Assembly: GCF_000002075.1 (NCBI RefSeq)
Contig: NW_004797626.1
Coordinates: forward strand, 42,718 to 98,898
Length of the DNA: 56,181 bases
DNA from: Aplysia californica
Taxonomy: Eukaryota > Mollusca > Gastropoda > Aplysiida > Aplysiidae
Direction: 5' to 3'
Shown: positions 13,201-23,269 of the stretch, one piece after another
Numbering within the stretch: position 1 is the first letter of the stretch
Layout of the letters: each line of letters starts with the position of its first letter
Program-made: the position numbers and the translations under genes
Notes under the pieces: model-generated
What the model saw: only the letters and a program-made list of their open reading frames with translations
What the model was told of the DNA's origin: nothing
Database searches by the model: none

Positions 13201-13472
13201 GCCATAGAATTCCTCCTAAAACTGAACTAAGTCGTTTTTATTTAATGTTGTTTACTGTTATCCTTGGCAGGGATCGCTTCCGTACAGCCACCAATGTTCT
13301 CGGTGACAGCTTTGGCGCTGCGATTGTCGAGCATCTCTCGCGGAAAGAACTTGAGGATGACCAACATCGCCCCCTGGACGATGCCATTGAATTTGACACT
13401 CGTGAAAACGGGAAGCGTCAGTCCTTTGGCAATGATACCAGCGCCAAAGGTGGGATAGAAGATCAACTCTGA
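1271..13472 (+). CDS. EAAT: Excitatory amino acid transporter (SLC1 family), 9 coding exons
   Basis: This gene encodes a 565-residue sodium-coupled glutamate/aspartate transporter of the plasma membrane. Exons are 1271-1393, 3767-3965, 4457-4664, 5404-5678, 6959-7085, 10013-10246, 11854-12048, 12625-12759 and 13271-13472. All junctions are GT/AG, phases match, and the total is 1698 nt including TGA. The start ATG is preceded by an in-frame TAG at 1262. Family hallmarks in order: first membrane segments in exon 2; a loop with five N-glycosylation sequons (about residues 211-248); the HP1 serine motif GTSSSTATLP (385-394); NMDGT (422-426, TM7); the HP2 region in exon 8; and the TM8 motif D-R-F-R-T with N-V-L-G-D (500-511). 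The arginine at 503 matches the residue that binds the acidic side chain in EAATs, which favours glutamate/aspartate over neutral substrates. Length is typical of EAATs. The family assignment is firm; the EAAT subtype is not determined. Confidence 0.96.
2290..2480 (+). mobile_element. LINE remnant (RT C-terminal region)
   Basis: It reads [15 protein letters not shown], then a basic GRP-like segment, resembling the LKYFGH-(V/I)-K-R-H-x-S-L tail found downstream of reverse transcriptase in RTE-like LINEs. It is short and decayed. Confidence 0.5.
2863..3150 (-). mobile_element. LINE 3' end with GTAA-type tail
   Basis: On the - strand it reads [30 protein letters not shown] and [19 protein letters not shown], then a stop and a (GTAA)n tail at 2863-2880. 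This is a classic C-terminus of an RTE-like LINE ORF2 with a microsatellite-type end. One premature stop interrupts it. Confidence 0.75.
3767..3965 (+). CDS. EAAT: EAAT exon 2 (first transmembrane segments)
   Basis: The exon follows CTCCTCAG and ends before GTGAGAAG (phase 0 to 1). It encodes a hydrophobic segment ([18 protein letters not shown]) and the conserved [18 protein letters not shown] stretch of SLC1 transporters. Confidence 0.95.
3966..4456 (+). other. EAAT intron 2
   Basis: Short AT-rich intron. Segment 4200-4400 resembles part of the R5 repeat found at 23865, 48370 and 51290. Nothing else is recognised. Confidence 0.5.
4457..4664 (+). CDS. EAAT: EAAT exon 3 (TM3 region)
   Basis: The acceptor is TTCCAG at 4451-4456 and the donor is GTGAGA at 4665. 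It encodes the conserved [17 protein letters not shown] stretch, TM3, and a charged loop ending in DLIR. Phase runs 1 to 2. Confidence 0.95.
4970..5150 (+). repeat. R3 repeat copy (EAAT intron 3)
   Basis: About 180 bp, beginning GTGGTTGGCAGGTGGTCTGG and ending GTTGCAAGTGCCATAAAACT. The same unit recurs throughout the window in both orientations. No clear tRNA-like promoter boxes and no inverted ends are seen, so its class is unknown. Confidence 0.75.
5404..5678 (+). CDS. EAAT: EAAT exon 4 (glycosylated extracellular loop)
   Basis: The acceptor is GTGACAG at 5397-5403 and the donor is GTATGT at 5679. It begins RNIFPQN, then a Thr/Asn-rich loop with sequons at about N211, N217, N239, N242 and N246. 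This is the fast-evolving loop between TM3 and TM4 that is glycosylated in EAATs. Confidence 0.94.
5720..6055 (+). mobile_element. LINE remnant in EAAT intron 4
   Basis: The 3' part reads [20 protein letters not shown], then FLRRVRQAH and a stop. Upstream is a Cys/His patch (SPRCG, then a shifted H-x3-D-V-R-H-M-L) like the zinc-binding tail of some LINE ORF2 proteins. It is frame-shifted and decayed. It abuts an ATC satellite at 6058. Confidence 0.45.
6056..6290 (-). mobile_element. LINE 3' end with (ATG)n tail
   Basis: On the - strand a decayed ORF end reads [19 protein letters not shown], followed directly by an (ATG)n tract (6058-6112 on the + strand as ATC). The pattern W-R-D-x-A-x-D-R-x-x-W is the usual C-terminus of RTE-like LINEs. 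Confidence 0.6.
6318..6498. mobile_element. MITE-C copy (short)
   Basis: The left end TACAGTTGAAATTGTTG is roughly inverted at the right end (AGCAGGTTCGACAGTA). Internal motifs TGTCTTGGACAGG and TGTCTTGGACAAG recur at 11660-11750 and 54820-54950. Confidence 0.5.
6959..7085 (+). CDS. EAAT: EAAT exon 5 (TM4c-TM5 region)
   Basis: The acceptor is ACTTCAG ending 6958 and the donor is GTAAGT at 7086. It encodes [20 protein letters not shown] and the downstream [18 protein letters not shown] stretch. The reading phase continues correctly into exon 6 (split TGG). Confidence 0.94.
7128..7265. repeat. (AGT)n microsatellite
   Basis: About 45 units of AGT with few interruptions, about 40 nt past the donor of EAAT exon 5, followed by ATT-rich sequence and the LINE. 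Confidence 0.95.
7362..8615 (+). mobile_element. 5'-truncated RTE-like LINE with reverse transcriptase
   Basis: This is a non-LTR retrotransposon fragment. The reverse transcriptase starts at [15 protein letters not shown], continues with [25 protein letters not shown] and the catalytic FADD box (near 7826-7837), and goes on to [11 protein letters not shown], the C-terminal [13 protein letters not shown] and [10 protein letters not shown], and a stop near 8554. The frame changes by one at an A-run near 7869-7880, so the ORF is broken there. No endonuclease domain is present. The 3' UTR is very short and ends in GATGATGAT, as in RTE-type elements. Clade is inferred. Confidence 0.9.
9020..9780 (+). 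repeat. R3 repeat copy split by a DNA-transposon insertion
   Basis: The two halves (about 9020-9109 and 9693-9780) join into one R3 unit when the intervening 583 bp are removed. The sequence TATTACTCT is present at both edges of the insertion. Confidence 0.8.
9110..9692. mobile_element. Non-autonomous hAT-like DNA transposon (583 bp)
   Basis: It is inserted in an R3 copy with an 8-9 bp target duplication (TATTACTCT at 9101-9109 and 9693-9701). The ends are related inversely (CTAGAGCTGGGGCGC versus CAGCTGGATCG). Subterminal GC-rich segments (GCGCGAG, GGAACGGAA, GATTCACTTC) repeat in both orientations. There is no coding capacity. Target-duplication size suggests hAT; this is an inference. Confidence 0.65.
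10013..10246 (+). CDS. EAAT: EAAT exon 6 (TM5-TM6, start of HP1)
   Basis: The acceptor is CCACCACAG ending 10012 and the donor is GTAAGC at 10247. It encodes [30 protein letters not shown] and the HP1 approach [10 protein letters not shown]. The serine codon of the substrate-binding HP1 tip is split by the next intron. Confidence 0.95.
10247..11201 (+). other. EAAT intron 6, proximal part
   Basis: AT-rich sequence. A segment near 10650-10730 resembles the 3' tail of a SINE (GCTATATGAATGCCATGC). Nothing else is recognised. Confidence 0.4.
11202..11750. mobile_element. MITE-C copy containing a SINE
   Basis: The ends GTACTGTGGAACCTGC and TTCGACTGTA form a short inverted pair. Inner flanks carry CTGTCCAAGA and TCTTGGACA. 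The middle (about 11285-11665) is a tRNA-derived SINE, so the SINE landed in a pre-existing MITE-C. Confidence 0.55.
11285..11665 (-). mobile_element. tRNA-derived SINE, family S1
   Basis: On the - strand it has an A-box-like TGGCCTAGTGGTTAGG near its head and a B-box-like GGTTCAAGCC (11590-11599). The body ends in GAGCTTGCTGTTGAGCGGGG, then TTTGCGCTAAACAAATGC and an ATT-rich tail. Copy 2 is at 44345-44550 and 3' tail fragments are at 22585-22680. Confidence 0.75.
11854..12048 (+). CDS. EAAT: EAAT exon 7 (HP1 end, NMDGT motif, TM7)
   Basis: The acceptor is ATCCTCAG ending 11853 and the donor is GTTTTT at 12049, a weak donor. It encodes [15 protein letters not shown], then [25 protein letters not shown] is the sodium/substrate-binding signature of the family. 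Confidence 0.94.
12049..12624 (+). other. EAAT intron 7
   Basis: I recognise no repeat or exon in this AT-rich intron. Confidence 0.5.
12625..12759 (+). CDS. EAAT: EAAT exon 8 (HP2)
   Basis: The acceptor is GGTTTCAG ending 12624 and the donor is GTAAGT at 12760. It encodes the HP2 gate region ([15 protein letters not shown]) and VDWFL at its end, in phase 2 on both sides. Confidence 0.95.
13060..13225 (+). repeat. R3 repeat copy (EAAT intron 8)
   Basis: It carries TATTACTTTCCAGTAACACC and TGACCTATTTGTGTTGCGAG of the R3 consensus. It ends about 45 nt upstream of the exon 9 acceptor; its 5' part is diverged. Confidence 0.65.
13271..13472 (+). CDS. EAAT: EAAT exon 9 (TM8 substrate site, C-terminus, stop)
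   Basis: The acceptor is CTTGGCAG ending 13270. It encodes [20 protein letters not shown], then a hydrophilic cytosolic tail of about 45 residues ending IEDQL before TGA at 13470-13472. The acidic-side-chain arginine is present. Confidence 0.95.
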
Positions 13473-13872
13473 GTCATTCCTTCAGAAGAAAATGGGCCCT
13501 TCTGAACTTCAGGTTTTTCCCTGAATGTCATAGCATTCTACCAGGTGAACGAAAAGTTCACCTGAAGGCCATCTACGGATCAAAAAAATTAATATCTTAA
13601 GTGATTCTTATGTTTCATTCCCTCATAAGTAAATGACTTTTTTATTTTCATACTGCCTACTTCTGTTTTACTGGGAGCAGAGAGCTTTTCCCTCAATCTG
13701 AAGGAATGTATTTGGGATTTTTTTTTAGATTAGACGCATTTGTTTGGAGCTTTTATTAAATATGTTTGTGGTTTTTTTAGAATGAATTTCAACTTTCAAA
13801 TGCACATCTCTCAGTTGTTTTGTATTCAGTCTGTTTCATCTTTGACAGTTTTTCCTTGATTTTAGTTCACAC

Positions 13873-13940
13873 TTAGCTCAGATGGTATAGTGGTAGGCCA
13901 TGGTATGGAAAACTTTGGTTTGAACCTCCTATTTGGAGAA
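13873..13940 (+). repeat. tRNA-like SINE head or tRNA pseudogene
   Basis: An A-box-like TAGCTCAGATGGTATAGTGG and a B-box-like GGTTTGAACC lie about 40 nt apart, the spacing of a tRNA. The remaining cloverleaf pairing is poor, so a functional tRNA is unlikely. Confidence 0.45.
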
Positions 13941-14249
13941 ATTTTTCAAGGTTTTTCTATATAGGCCTATGTTGGTCAAACCTGTGGGAGGTTGCTGTTA
14001 CATTTGGAGATCCTGATTATCAAATATCCATACAGGGTAAAAATCATAAAATTTACCAATTACCCTTTGAGATTTTTAATATAGAAACTTTCCCATCGTC
14101 AAAGTTTGAATCTTAAACCTTGAATCTCTTCTGTGTCAAACATTTGAAGGAGTGCAGGATTAAACTGGAAAAAAAATTCCTGCTATTCTGTTTTTAACCT
14201 GTTTTTAAATGGTTAGAGATTTTAACAAATTTCATTATACTTGGATTTT

Positions 14250-14255
14250 AATAAA
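14250..14255 (+). terminator. Candidate poly(A) signal for EAAT
   Basis: An AATAAA lies about 780 nt after the EAAT stop. Other AATAAA hexamers occur farther downstream (for example 21212-21217), so a longer 3' UTR or alternative ends are possible. In AT-rich DNA a single hexamer is weak evidence. Confidence 0.3.
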
Positions 14256-15410
14256 TTGATCCGTAGATAGCCCTAATGTCATCAAATTTCTTTACATCTG
14301 GGCTCGGGCAAAATTTTATGTAAGGGTTTCTGCCAATGTCACTGGAAATGCAGAGGTTTAGACAACAAAAACAACTGTAGAGTATTTGGGTAGAGGGTGC
14401 GGGGAGAGAGGTGGGGAGAGAAATTGTCACAGTCCATTTTGTTTTTGTTATGTTAATTCTAAGTCAGCACATTGCCTGTATAAAAAGCCACGAGATGTTT
14501 CAGTGTGTTGCATAAAGCCATTAAATGAATATTCAGTCTCCATTTTCCCACATCGCAAAATCAATTAAACTATTAGGAAAATTTCAGTTTTACTGAACAA
14601 AAGCTAAAGGAAATGGAAGACTACCGTGAAAGACATTTACCCTTATTATAGGACGGCCTAACATTCTCAGGAACATAATATATATTTGTGAACAGTGTAG
14701 ATTTTATTGATGATGTAGTGCCAGTAAAACAGGTATTACTTTCTATGGCTCTGTACAGTGCATACGGTGTCAGTCTAGTTCAGCTTAGTGTTGAGCAAAA
14801 AGTGACTGCGTTCCTGTAAGACTTATTTTACTAAGAATTGAAGCAAAACTATAATATGATTCCATCTCTTTCCTCGTATAATGTTAGTTCATGAAACTGA
14901 AGAGCCATTTCTGAATTTATTTTTTTTTGGCTTTTATTTTTACTCATACATACATATAGTTTAGAGCCATTTTATGTCCTATGATTTTGACCTCATTAAA
15001 TTTCGCTTCAGTCACCTGGCCACTTTCTGCCTGACACCATCCAAACTGTTCAATTTTTGTGGGCTTCGAGTGAAATAGGTTCCAACTTCATCTTGAGTAT
15101 TATATGATATTGATGCCGGAACTTTTTTCCTTAGGGCTCATGCTGTGTAAGACTGGTCAACCTTGCTATCGTCATAACTGTGGCCCCCTGAGTGAAATTT
15201 CAAATTTTTGGAAAAGCTAAGAAAATGTGTCTGGAGCTTTGTTTAACCGTATAGATGGGACTGCACTATGTTAACCCTTTTGTGCACAAAACAAATCTGA
15301 TAGGCAGCCTTTGGACAACAGCTGCTAGGATGGCATATATTTTTAAAGGGCAAAACAGAGCTATTTTAATATGAAAATAATGTGCAGTTCACTTAAAACT
15401 CACGAATATT

Positions 15411-15856
15411 CTGAGGCATCATGGTGAAATCAGGTGCTCATCAAAACAATAAAAATGAAGGAACAGGCATTTTTTCGGCCAGTTTGGCAATTTTTTTCGA
15501 AATCTTGTTTTTTAGCTCAACATCTTTTGTGTCCTTTTAATTATAAAAACACATTTCCATAAGTATTTCACTGAAAAACGTTAATTAAAGGCACAGAATA
15601 TGTAATTTTTCTGTTTTCAATGACTCTCAAGCTATTAAAGTTACCGAATTTTGGCAGCCATTTTCTCATTAATTTTACTTCTGAAACCAGGCGACCCCAC
15701 TTCGCTTCCTTCAGTTGCAAATATCTCAACCTCTATTCAGGATAGATAGGTGTTTTTGTTACTGAAAACAAGGCAAATGAATAAGCTCTTAGATGATACC
15801 AATAACTGCACATGTCCAAAAATTGATGAGCGCCTGATTCCACTGTGTCGTGACAC
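15411..15856. mobile_element. MITE-A copy, diverged
   Basis: The left end GAGGCATCATGGTGAAATC and right end GATGAGCGCCTGATTCCAC match MITE-A with many substitutions. The interior retains TTTTAGCTCAACATCTTTTG, the reverse-oriented core motif. Confidence 0.7.
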
Positions 15857-18800
15857 AGATATTTTAGAAAAGGTTTTTATTTTTAAGTTCATGCAGAGGG
15901 CTGCTGGGGATGGAAAAGCTGATTGTGTCTTCACCTCATTTTGATATTTTCAACTCACTGTACTTCATTGTTTGCTCCGTATCATACACTGGTGGTTGAA
16001 ATCCAGATGTTTATGAACTTCGTTGTATGCTAAGACCCTCTTTATACCTTTAGACCTGTGTCTGTATGTATGCTATGTCCATGAGTGTTGTTTTCAGTTT
16101 AAACTTTCTGGTCTGCTCGTATATTCACGTACATCGTCTGCCAACATGGATGACAATACCAAAATTTCAGCTAGATCACTACAAAAACAAGAGCACAAAC
16201 TTTACAGATTAAAATACTGAATGACAAAGCTAAAGTTGAAAGTGGGCTTAAAACGTTGCCACAAAGGATTAAATGTACCTCAGTCTGACTTTTTACCCAG
16301 AATGTCTTTAGAGACTGCTGCAAATATCTTGGAAGAAAAAGAAATCAAATGAAGTAGTACTTGAACAAACCCACTTGCTGATTAAACACAATCAGTAAAA
16401 GACAAAAGGAGTTTCTGGGCTGTCTGAATAGACGTGAAGGCCTTGAATATCTAGCTCTCAAGGGCAAAATTGGTAGCAAACGACCAGAGCAACATTCTTT
16501 GAGAGCCTAAACAGATGGCTGATGGGGAAAGATTAGGATAATATTACAGCATTTTTTAGAGCATCCGAGCAAAACAATAAATTTTAAACCGTGATCGCCG
16601 ATGTCTGGCACTTGATAAAGATGATATGCGATTTACACCATCCCTATGGGAGCTTGTTGATGGGAGAAATTTCAACGCTTCTCTAAATCTGAGGTCTCTG
16701 GCAGATGGTGAAGTTAACACACATACGGACACAGGTCAAGTGTGAAAATTTGAATGTGATGTACAGTTTTCATGCTCTTAACAAGCAAAACGAAAGCCTG
16801 TCCTTCAGCCACATAAATGTAGGTCATTGGTGTGAAAAAGTCAAACTTCTAGTATACTGAAGTTACATGGCAACAATATCTCAGACCTTTTTCTTGTCAC
16901 ATTCTCTAAGTAATGAGCTTCCACATGTGTTCAAAAGTTGTTTTTTTAGTTCTGCTTATTTGTCTACATATTTACGTGTCCAATTCGTACACTTATTGTG
17001 AGAGTCCTTTCATAATTCATAGTCATACCTCTTACAGAATGTAAACTTTCTAATTCTGTGGTAAGTTGGGTGTTTTGTTTAGATGTATGATGTAACTTTT
17101 ATTTTTGCCTTTGTTTAATTATTTCTGATAAAATCGTAGACTTTTAAATTTGGAGTGGAAGAAATTTTTGCACTGTAAACGTTCTATTTGACACCCATTA
17201 AAAAGGATGACATGTTAACTATTTCCCTGTTAAAGAAAAAAAAGAGAAAAGAATCAGTAGCTGAAGACTTTTTGTTTTGCAATATTGAACTTCAACAAAC
17301 CAAAAAAAAAGTTTTTTTAAATCAAGAGTTTGCCTTTAAGAACTGACTCTTTTAATCATCGTTTCTTTTTTCTAAAAATCCTCTCAAAGGAGAAAATGAC
17401 CCTTGATAAATGATAATGTCTTTGAAGTATTGTTGGAATTTGAATTTTGTATGAAGATAAGAAAGAAAAACTAACCTTACTTGATTTTCTTTTTCACAAT
17501 TATGCAATACTTACTATCTCCTGAAAGCTCAAAGAAGAAAAAATGACACCCTTCTGCTAGTGAGTAATACAGCATAGAACAGCTGTGCCCTAATAGAATA
17601 TAAACGAAAAGTTACAGTGTTCGACTTTGTATTTTTTACTTTTTTGTAAAATTCTGACAAAAAAACAAAAACAACCCTAATACCTGTTCACTCTGGACTA
17701 TTATTTTATATTGGTCTGTGTTGCCAAAAACTTTAAAGCCATTACTATGAAATAGCTCAGAGCAATTCAAAATATGTAAATGTACTACATCATCAGAATA
17801 TGATAAAAATGTCATAATGCTCTTTGAGACTTGAACTTCTATGGGGGGGGGGGGGGGGTTCTTGTAAAAACTAATGGCAGGCTAAAATAGCTTGCTAAAA
17901 TGTTGTTGCATCACTTCTGAAGAGTTTTCTTTTTAATACAAGTCTATATGAGACCATTCAAAATGTTCTATGTCCACAATTATTTGGGAATCACTATTTC
18001 CATTACATTTCTGGTTTCTGCGAAAATTACAGTTCATGCATTATATGGCTTTACATTGTGAGGCATTTTGGTTAGAGCTGTTATTCTATGTGAATTTATA
18101 AAAGTGTTTGGTTGTGTTTGTGAGTATGTATGTGTGTATGTGTGTGTGAGTCCTGAATTATGCATAAACGTGTGTTTGTTGTTTATGTTTGATGTTGTAC
18201 GGTCACTCATGATCCTGACACCCTGTTCTGTTCACCAGCCCCCATTGTGATGTGTACCTACAAATAGCTACAGCATCCCTGATCAGTAGTCGACTGATGC
18301 TGCGCAATTTTAAAGCCAAGGTCACCCCACTCGGAGAATGTGATCAGGGTTTGGGGAGTTGCGACAAAGTAGATATAATGTTACGAAGTCTGTCCCATTA
18401 TTGCCAGGCTTTCAGCCCCGTTGTTGTGACAAGGTTGTGAAGATGTTTTGGTCTTCCATAGATTTCATAGATTTCATTTTATCCCACCTTTGCTTGTAGC
18501 TAGAACTTTATGAATGCTTTTTGTCAGTATTTGTTAGGGCGTGTTTTTTGGGGAGGGTGGGTTGTCTTTTGGGATACATTTCATTTTATTATGTGTCGAT
18601 ATGTTTCTTGTCTTTCTTGAAGGTTTAATTATCTGTAATGATTGCTCCTCATGGGCTATAAAATTCTGACACTGTGTTCTGCTTCTGCCTTTTTCTCTCA
18701 TGTGGGAAGGTAGCCTTTATAAAACCGCAACAACTATAGATAAGCCACTTGTTTCTTAAGGTTTAAAACCACTGAATTACATCTCAGTGTACTTATGATT

Positions 18801-19934
18801 GAAAAAGTGATGAGATGAGCAGTGAAATAGGAGGATGTAATTTTGAATCAGAAGAAAAATACAACCTACTTTAACTTAAACACAAGAAATTCGCCTTTCA
18901 GAAACAAATGCTTTGTAGATAAATTGACCTCTTCATATGCAGGACTACTTGAAAGATAGTTCTGTCTCGCAGAAATGCTCCTTCTTTTATCCTGTGTTTA
19001 GAAACCTGAGCTATGTGTGTCAAACTACAACAGAGTGATTGGGCTATGAGGTGTTGATGTCTTCCCATTTTATTGTATGACAGTGCTACTGTAAGCTGAC
19101 AAATGCCCCAAAATGTTTATTTGTTAAATCAAATGCCTGATAAGTTACCCTTCTAGAGTGAAAAAATTCAAAATGAAACTGTGGCTACTTTTTTAATAAA
19201 TTAGATTTTAAATTTCATCAGCTCTCATTTTTTCAATGGTGACCCTGACAATAACCTCTTTTTCTCAAAACTGCTGTGAATGAAAAAAGGCATTTTGTAA
19301 GCTTACAACAGAGTGGGCAATGTGTTCTGCTTTGATCTGTGTAAAAACTCAATGTTTTCCCATGATCTCTTTTCTCTGTGTTCATGGTATTATCTTTCTC
19401 TGTCCGTTTGTCTGTCTCTCTCATCTTTTCTTTTTATTTTCTTGCTTGTCTTCAATGTTTTGTTACAGGCTCATTTGTGCTACTTCTAGAAATGAAATGT
19501 AAGTCCCGAACTATGAGTATGATAATAATATTATGTGTTGTCAGTCAAAAGCCATGTTCAAAAGTTTAATCAATGTACACCCTGCAGCTTTGTACGGATT
19601 ATGTAGAGAGAGATATTCTCCTGAAAGAAAAGTTATGGAGACAATTAAGTAAAATATATTTTTAGAGGCTTTCGTCTTTGGGCGCACACATATTTTTTCA
19701 TTAGAATAATCAATCTAATGTTTGTTTAAAAAACAAATGAAAAAAAACCCAATTATCTTTTATATGCTTATACCAGAGATTTGAGCCCAGTGCCTTGCTT
19801 TTCATTACAAGGTGTCACCTGTCATATAGATGTAATGTCATGACACAGTGTTTTCAGGTTCTCGTCAATTTTGAGACATATGGAGTTGCTTGTACATCAT
19901 CCTACCTAAAGCTTTTTCATTTGGCTTGCTTTTG
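15857..19934. other. Intergenic, no gene recognised
   Basis: About 4 kb of AT-rich sequence without a supported exon. It includes a poly-G run at about 17845-17859. Short ORFs here have no recognisable similarity. Confidence 0.5.
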
Positions 19935-19942
19935 ATGAACAA

Positions 19943-20266
19943 ATACTCCTCTAGATAAAAATAGAGATATTTGTGGTTGATGAAGTTTGGGGTCACTCAG
20001 TGTCAGATGTAAAAATAGTGAGAAAAAGGCCACCAAAGTTTTGTGACTCCTAAAAGTTGACTGTCCCTGGAAACTGCAAATTTATCCTTTTTGTGCCTTT
20101 CATCAATGTTTTTGAACAAAATCCACAAAGGAAAGCGTTTAAAAAATTGATTTAAAAGGTGTTGAGCCAAAAAAAAGAAAATCAATAAAAATGGCCCTTT
20201 GATTGGAAAAATGCTAGTTTCTTAGATTTTATCATTTTGACGAGAACCAGAATTCACCACAATGAC
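19943..20266. mobile_element. MITE-A copy, left end missing
   Basis: The interior (GGTGTTGAGCCAAAAAAAAG) and the right end TTTTGACGAGAACCAGAATT match MITE-A. The left inverted end is missing or too diverged. Confidence 0.6.
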
Positions 20267-20390
20267 ACACACATATATTCTGCTTCCAAAACAAACTTCA
20301 CGTGTTTACTCACAATATATAGTAGCAGTATTAAGATAATATCTTATCATCCCCAGAAAATGTCCTGGAGAGACAATAAAGTATTATCTT

Positions 20391-20516
20391 ACCTTACCTT
20401 ACCTTAACTTACCTTATTTTATCTTATCTTATCTTATCTTATCTTATCTTATCTTATCTTATCTTATCTTATCTTATTTTATCTTATCTTATCCTATCTT
20501 ATCTTATCTTATCTTA
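20391..20516. repeat. (CTTAT)n microsatellite
   Basis: A pentanucleotide CTTAT/CTTAC tract with about 25 units. Confidence 0.9.
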
Positions 20517-20544
20517 CACTTGATATACACACATACCATCCGCA

Positions 20545-20785
20545 CCTTCTCCTTCGATCTCCTATACCTAGTCTGGCTGACCGTTGGGGCACCACCTCAA
20601 GTTTTGCAACCTGCTCCTCCCACCCCTCTTGGTTCTCAGCTTTCCGTAGTGTGATGTTCCAGTCACGTTCAGCCCTCTCTTTGATGTTGTCTTTCCTTCC
20701 TTTCCTCTGTTTGCCTCTTTCTCTTCCTCCTTGTGCTGTTCCTTGTAGGATAGTCTTGGCCTGTCCAAATGATCACACACACACC
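20545..20785 (-). mobile_element. LINE 3' end remnant
   Basis: Across shifted frames the - strand reads like the RTE-type ending (GRRRGRQRKRW, then E-N-I-K-E-R, then ENQEGWEEQVAKLE and VPQRSARL). The similarity is from memory of the family and is interrupted by frameshifts. Confidence 0.5.
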
Positions 20786-20839
20786 AAATCTTGTAAGCAT
20801 GCATTCACACAAGCACACACATTATTTTGGAGCCCTTTA

Positions 20840-20990
20840 TCAGAATGTCATCAGTGCTCCTTCTTTCCGATCAGATATTTATCCTTTTTGCCTGTCCTTC
20901 TTTTCTTTGTATGTTACTCTCTAGGTATACCTCTTATGACTTATTTGCGCTGCAAGTGCCACAAAATAGTATTAAAACAAAACTGAAAAT
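20840..20990 (+). repeat. R3 repeat copy
   Basis: It carries TATGTTACTCTCTAGGTATA and CTTATTTGCGCTGCAAGTGC of the R3 consensus. Confidence 0.65.
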
Positions 20991-22584
20991 CTCTCTCTGT
21001 GTACATTTTGTTTTTTAAAAAACATTCTCTCTGTGATCTGTCTTTTTCTTTCCTCCATTTTTGAAAGGCAGTTTACAGGACAGGTGGAAAGTCTGGAGAT
21101 GCAGAACTTCAACATTGGGGGCAGGATTTCCTTCTTGTGCTTAACAGGCTTCTCTTAGTTTATATCTGAATTTTTATGTTCACAACTGAAGATTGGAATG
21201 AATTTCCTGTAAATAAATGTATGCTTTTATTTCTCTGTGTAACAAGTATCCATTTTCCTGGTTCTTGTCATTTTTTATGTACTGTCAACCAGTGAGCTGA
21301 ATACTTTTTTCTCTGAGCTGTTCATACTTTATACTGCTTGCTCTATGTTTATACTATTTTGTCACTTTTGAAAAATCTCTCTGATTCTTGTTTGTACGGC
21401 ATTTAATGTCCAGGGTTGTTTTATTTGTTTTCACCTCAGCCGTGTCATGCGAGTTTCAAATATGCCGCATTGTAATTTCTCTAATGGAAAGGTCCAAATA
21501 CATTATGGAAAAGTAGTCTGAATGCATCAGTTTGTATTTCTTTGCAGCAGGCAGCTTTAATTCTATGTATGAATTTGTTACCTTTTATTTTTATTTTCCT
21601 ACTTAAAGTTACGATTTCATCTCCATAGTTTTCCCTCCTTTTTCCCAGTTGTATTGTTTGTTCTGGTTGTGTCTAAGATCTGTACATATTGTAAGTAAGC
21701 TTTGCATCATGTAATAGTCATTATAATATAGTCCTTCTGAAGCCAAATGTTTGTTGTGATGCGCTTGCCTCTGCAACTTACATGTTTTGATTTTTGTGAC
21801 TCCACTGAAGAGCATAATATTCAGATGGCAGCAACAGCAACACTCTATCAGGCTTATGAATAATTAGTTAAAAGAATTTTTTTTATCGTGTGATGGTGGG
21901 AGATAATTAAAAGTAAGCTATTAGTAGCATACATTTTAGAATATATTATGTTGTGACAAGACAATTTGAGCAGGTCTGGTGATTATTCCAGTGCTTAAGC
22001 TAGACTTAATGGGTTAAAATCTTTCATTTGTGTTCTCTAATTATAATTGTAAAAAAAATTCCTTTGACACTTCTCCTGCTTTTGATTCTGGATCGTAAAA
22101 GTAAAGTAAAAGTGCTGGATCCTTCTTTTAACATAATCAGTATGTCGAACATTAGGCAGGCTTTGTAGAAACGTCATAATAGCTTCTGAATGGTCAAAAG
22201 AAAAAGGGAAAAAATTAAGACGTATAAAACTAAGAAAGCTACTCATGTTCTGCCCTATCTTTTTTTTTAAATGATTTTCTGGACATTTCAAAAATTAATT
22301 TACCTCAACGTATTGTTTCTTTGACTTGTGTTCATTTCTGCTTTTTTCTTTCAACCCCAGTGGAATGATTTCCTATTAATTCATCTACTTTTCTGTGCCT
22401 GCTTGAACGTGTCTCCCACAAGTATGTACATAACTCTTAGCACAGTGAACACAGGAAGGTGGGGCCAATAACTGGATTTGCAGTCCTACTTTTCTTGTCT
22501 TTACATTTTTTCCTTTATTTTTTTCACTTTGCCAATCCAGTGACTATCGGAGTTCGAGCCATTCATTCTATTAGTCCTTCAAGA
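20991..22584. other. Intergenic, no gene recognised
   Basis: AT-rich. An AATAAA at 21212-21217 could be a distal EAAT poly(A) signal. No exon can be supported. Confidence 0.4.
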
Positions 22585-22680
22585 TAATAAAGATAATAGA
22601 GATTGTTAAGCACATGGAGCTTGCTGCTGAGTGGTGATAAGCACTGTGCAAATGCTATTTATTATTATTATTATTATTTC
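22585..22680 (+). repeat. SINE S1 3' tail fragment
   Basis: It reads GAGCTTGCTGCTGAGTGGTG, then GTGCAAATGCTATT and an (ATT)n tail, matching the 3' end of S1 at 11285-11400 in the opposite orientation. Confidence 0.6.
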
Positions 22681-23269
22681 TCATCTTTAAAGTTGTTGCC
22701 TTGTTTTCGCGATGATTATTACATTCTTTCTGTCATAGAATTTAAAATTTGCTGAGGATTTTTTTTCAGATTATGGTTAATTATAATAATTGTTAATTAT
22801 TTTAGAGATTTTTCAGTCAAATCAGTGCATATTTTTAAAGCACATTTAGTGATCTCTCTTTTTGTAGACTGAAAACTATGCAATTTTTGCATGACCTCAG
22901 ATGAGTGCCAATTCATACATTACACATGTTTAACTCAAATCAATTATATATTTTAGTACCTCTACGAAGTTACCCTCTACGCTACCATCTATGGTTTAAC
23001 TGTGGGCTCTTTGGCATTGTGAGTAAAAGACATGAACTCATTTCTCATTGAGGAAAAGTCTTGAATCTAGTCACTTTTTTGTATTTTTGCTAGAATCTTT
23101 TTGGGCTTTCCTCTCTAGTGATCCTGACAGGCAAGTTGGAGAAGCATGAGTTGTAAATTATTTAAATTGTGTCAATATGGGTGAAAAATATTTACTATCA
23201 AAATCACAGTTATCTTTGTAAGTCGTGCTGATCAGTAGGCTAATGATTTTCCAAAGTGAAATAAATAGC

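Larger units (their letters stand above)
13473..15410 (+). other. EAAT 3' UTR and downstream intergenic sequence
   Basis: AT-rich, with no ORF of note. It contains a tRNA-like segment at 13873-13940 and a candidate poly(A) signal at 14250. The transcript end cannot be fixed from sequence alone. Confidence 0.45.

Noticed and set aside
13873-13940. Functional tRNA gene
   Set aside because: A and B boxes are present but the stems do not pair well; more likely a SINE head or pseudogene.
16023-19600. Several 60-66 residue ORFs in the intergenic region
   Set aside because: The length is expected by chance in AT-rich DNA, with no splice context, family motif or neighbouring exon.
21068-21240. Possible alternative last EAAT exon (AG at about 21068, AATAAA at 21212)
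   Set aside because: No frame gives a convincing C-terminus and the donor that would pair with it is uncertain; kept only as a possible 3' UTR region.
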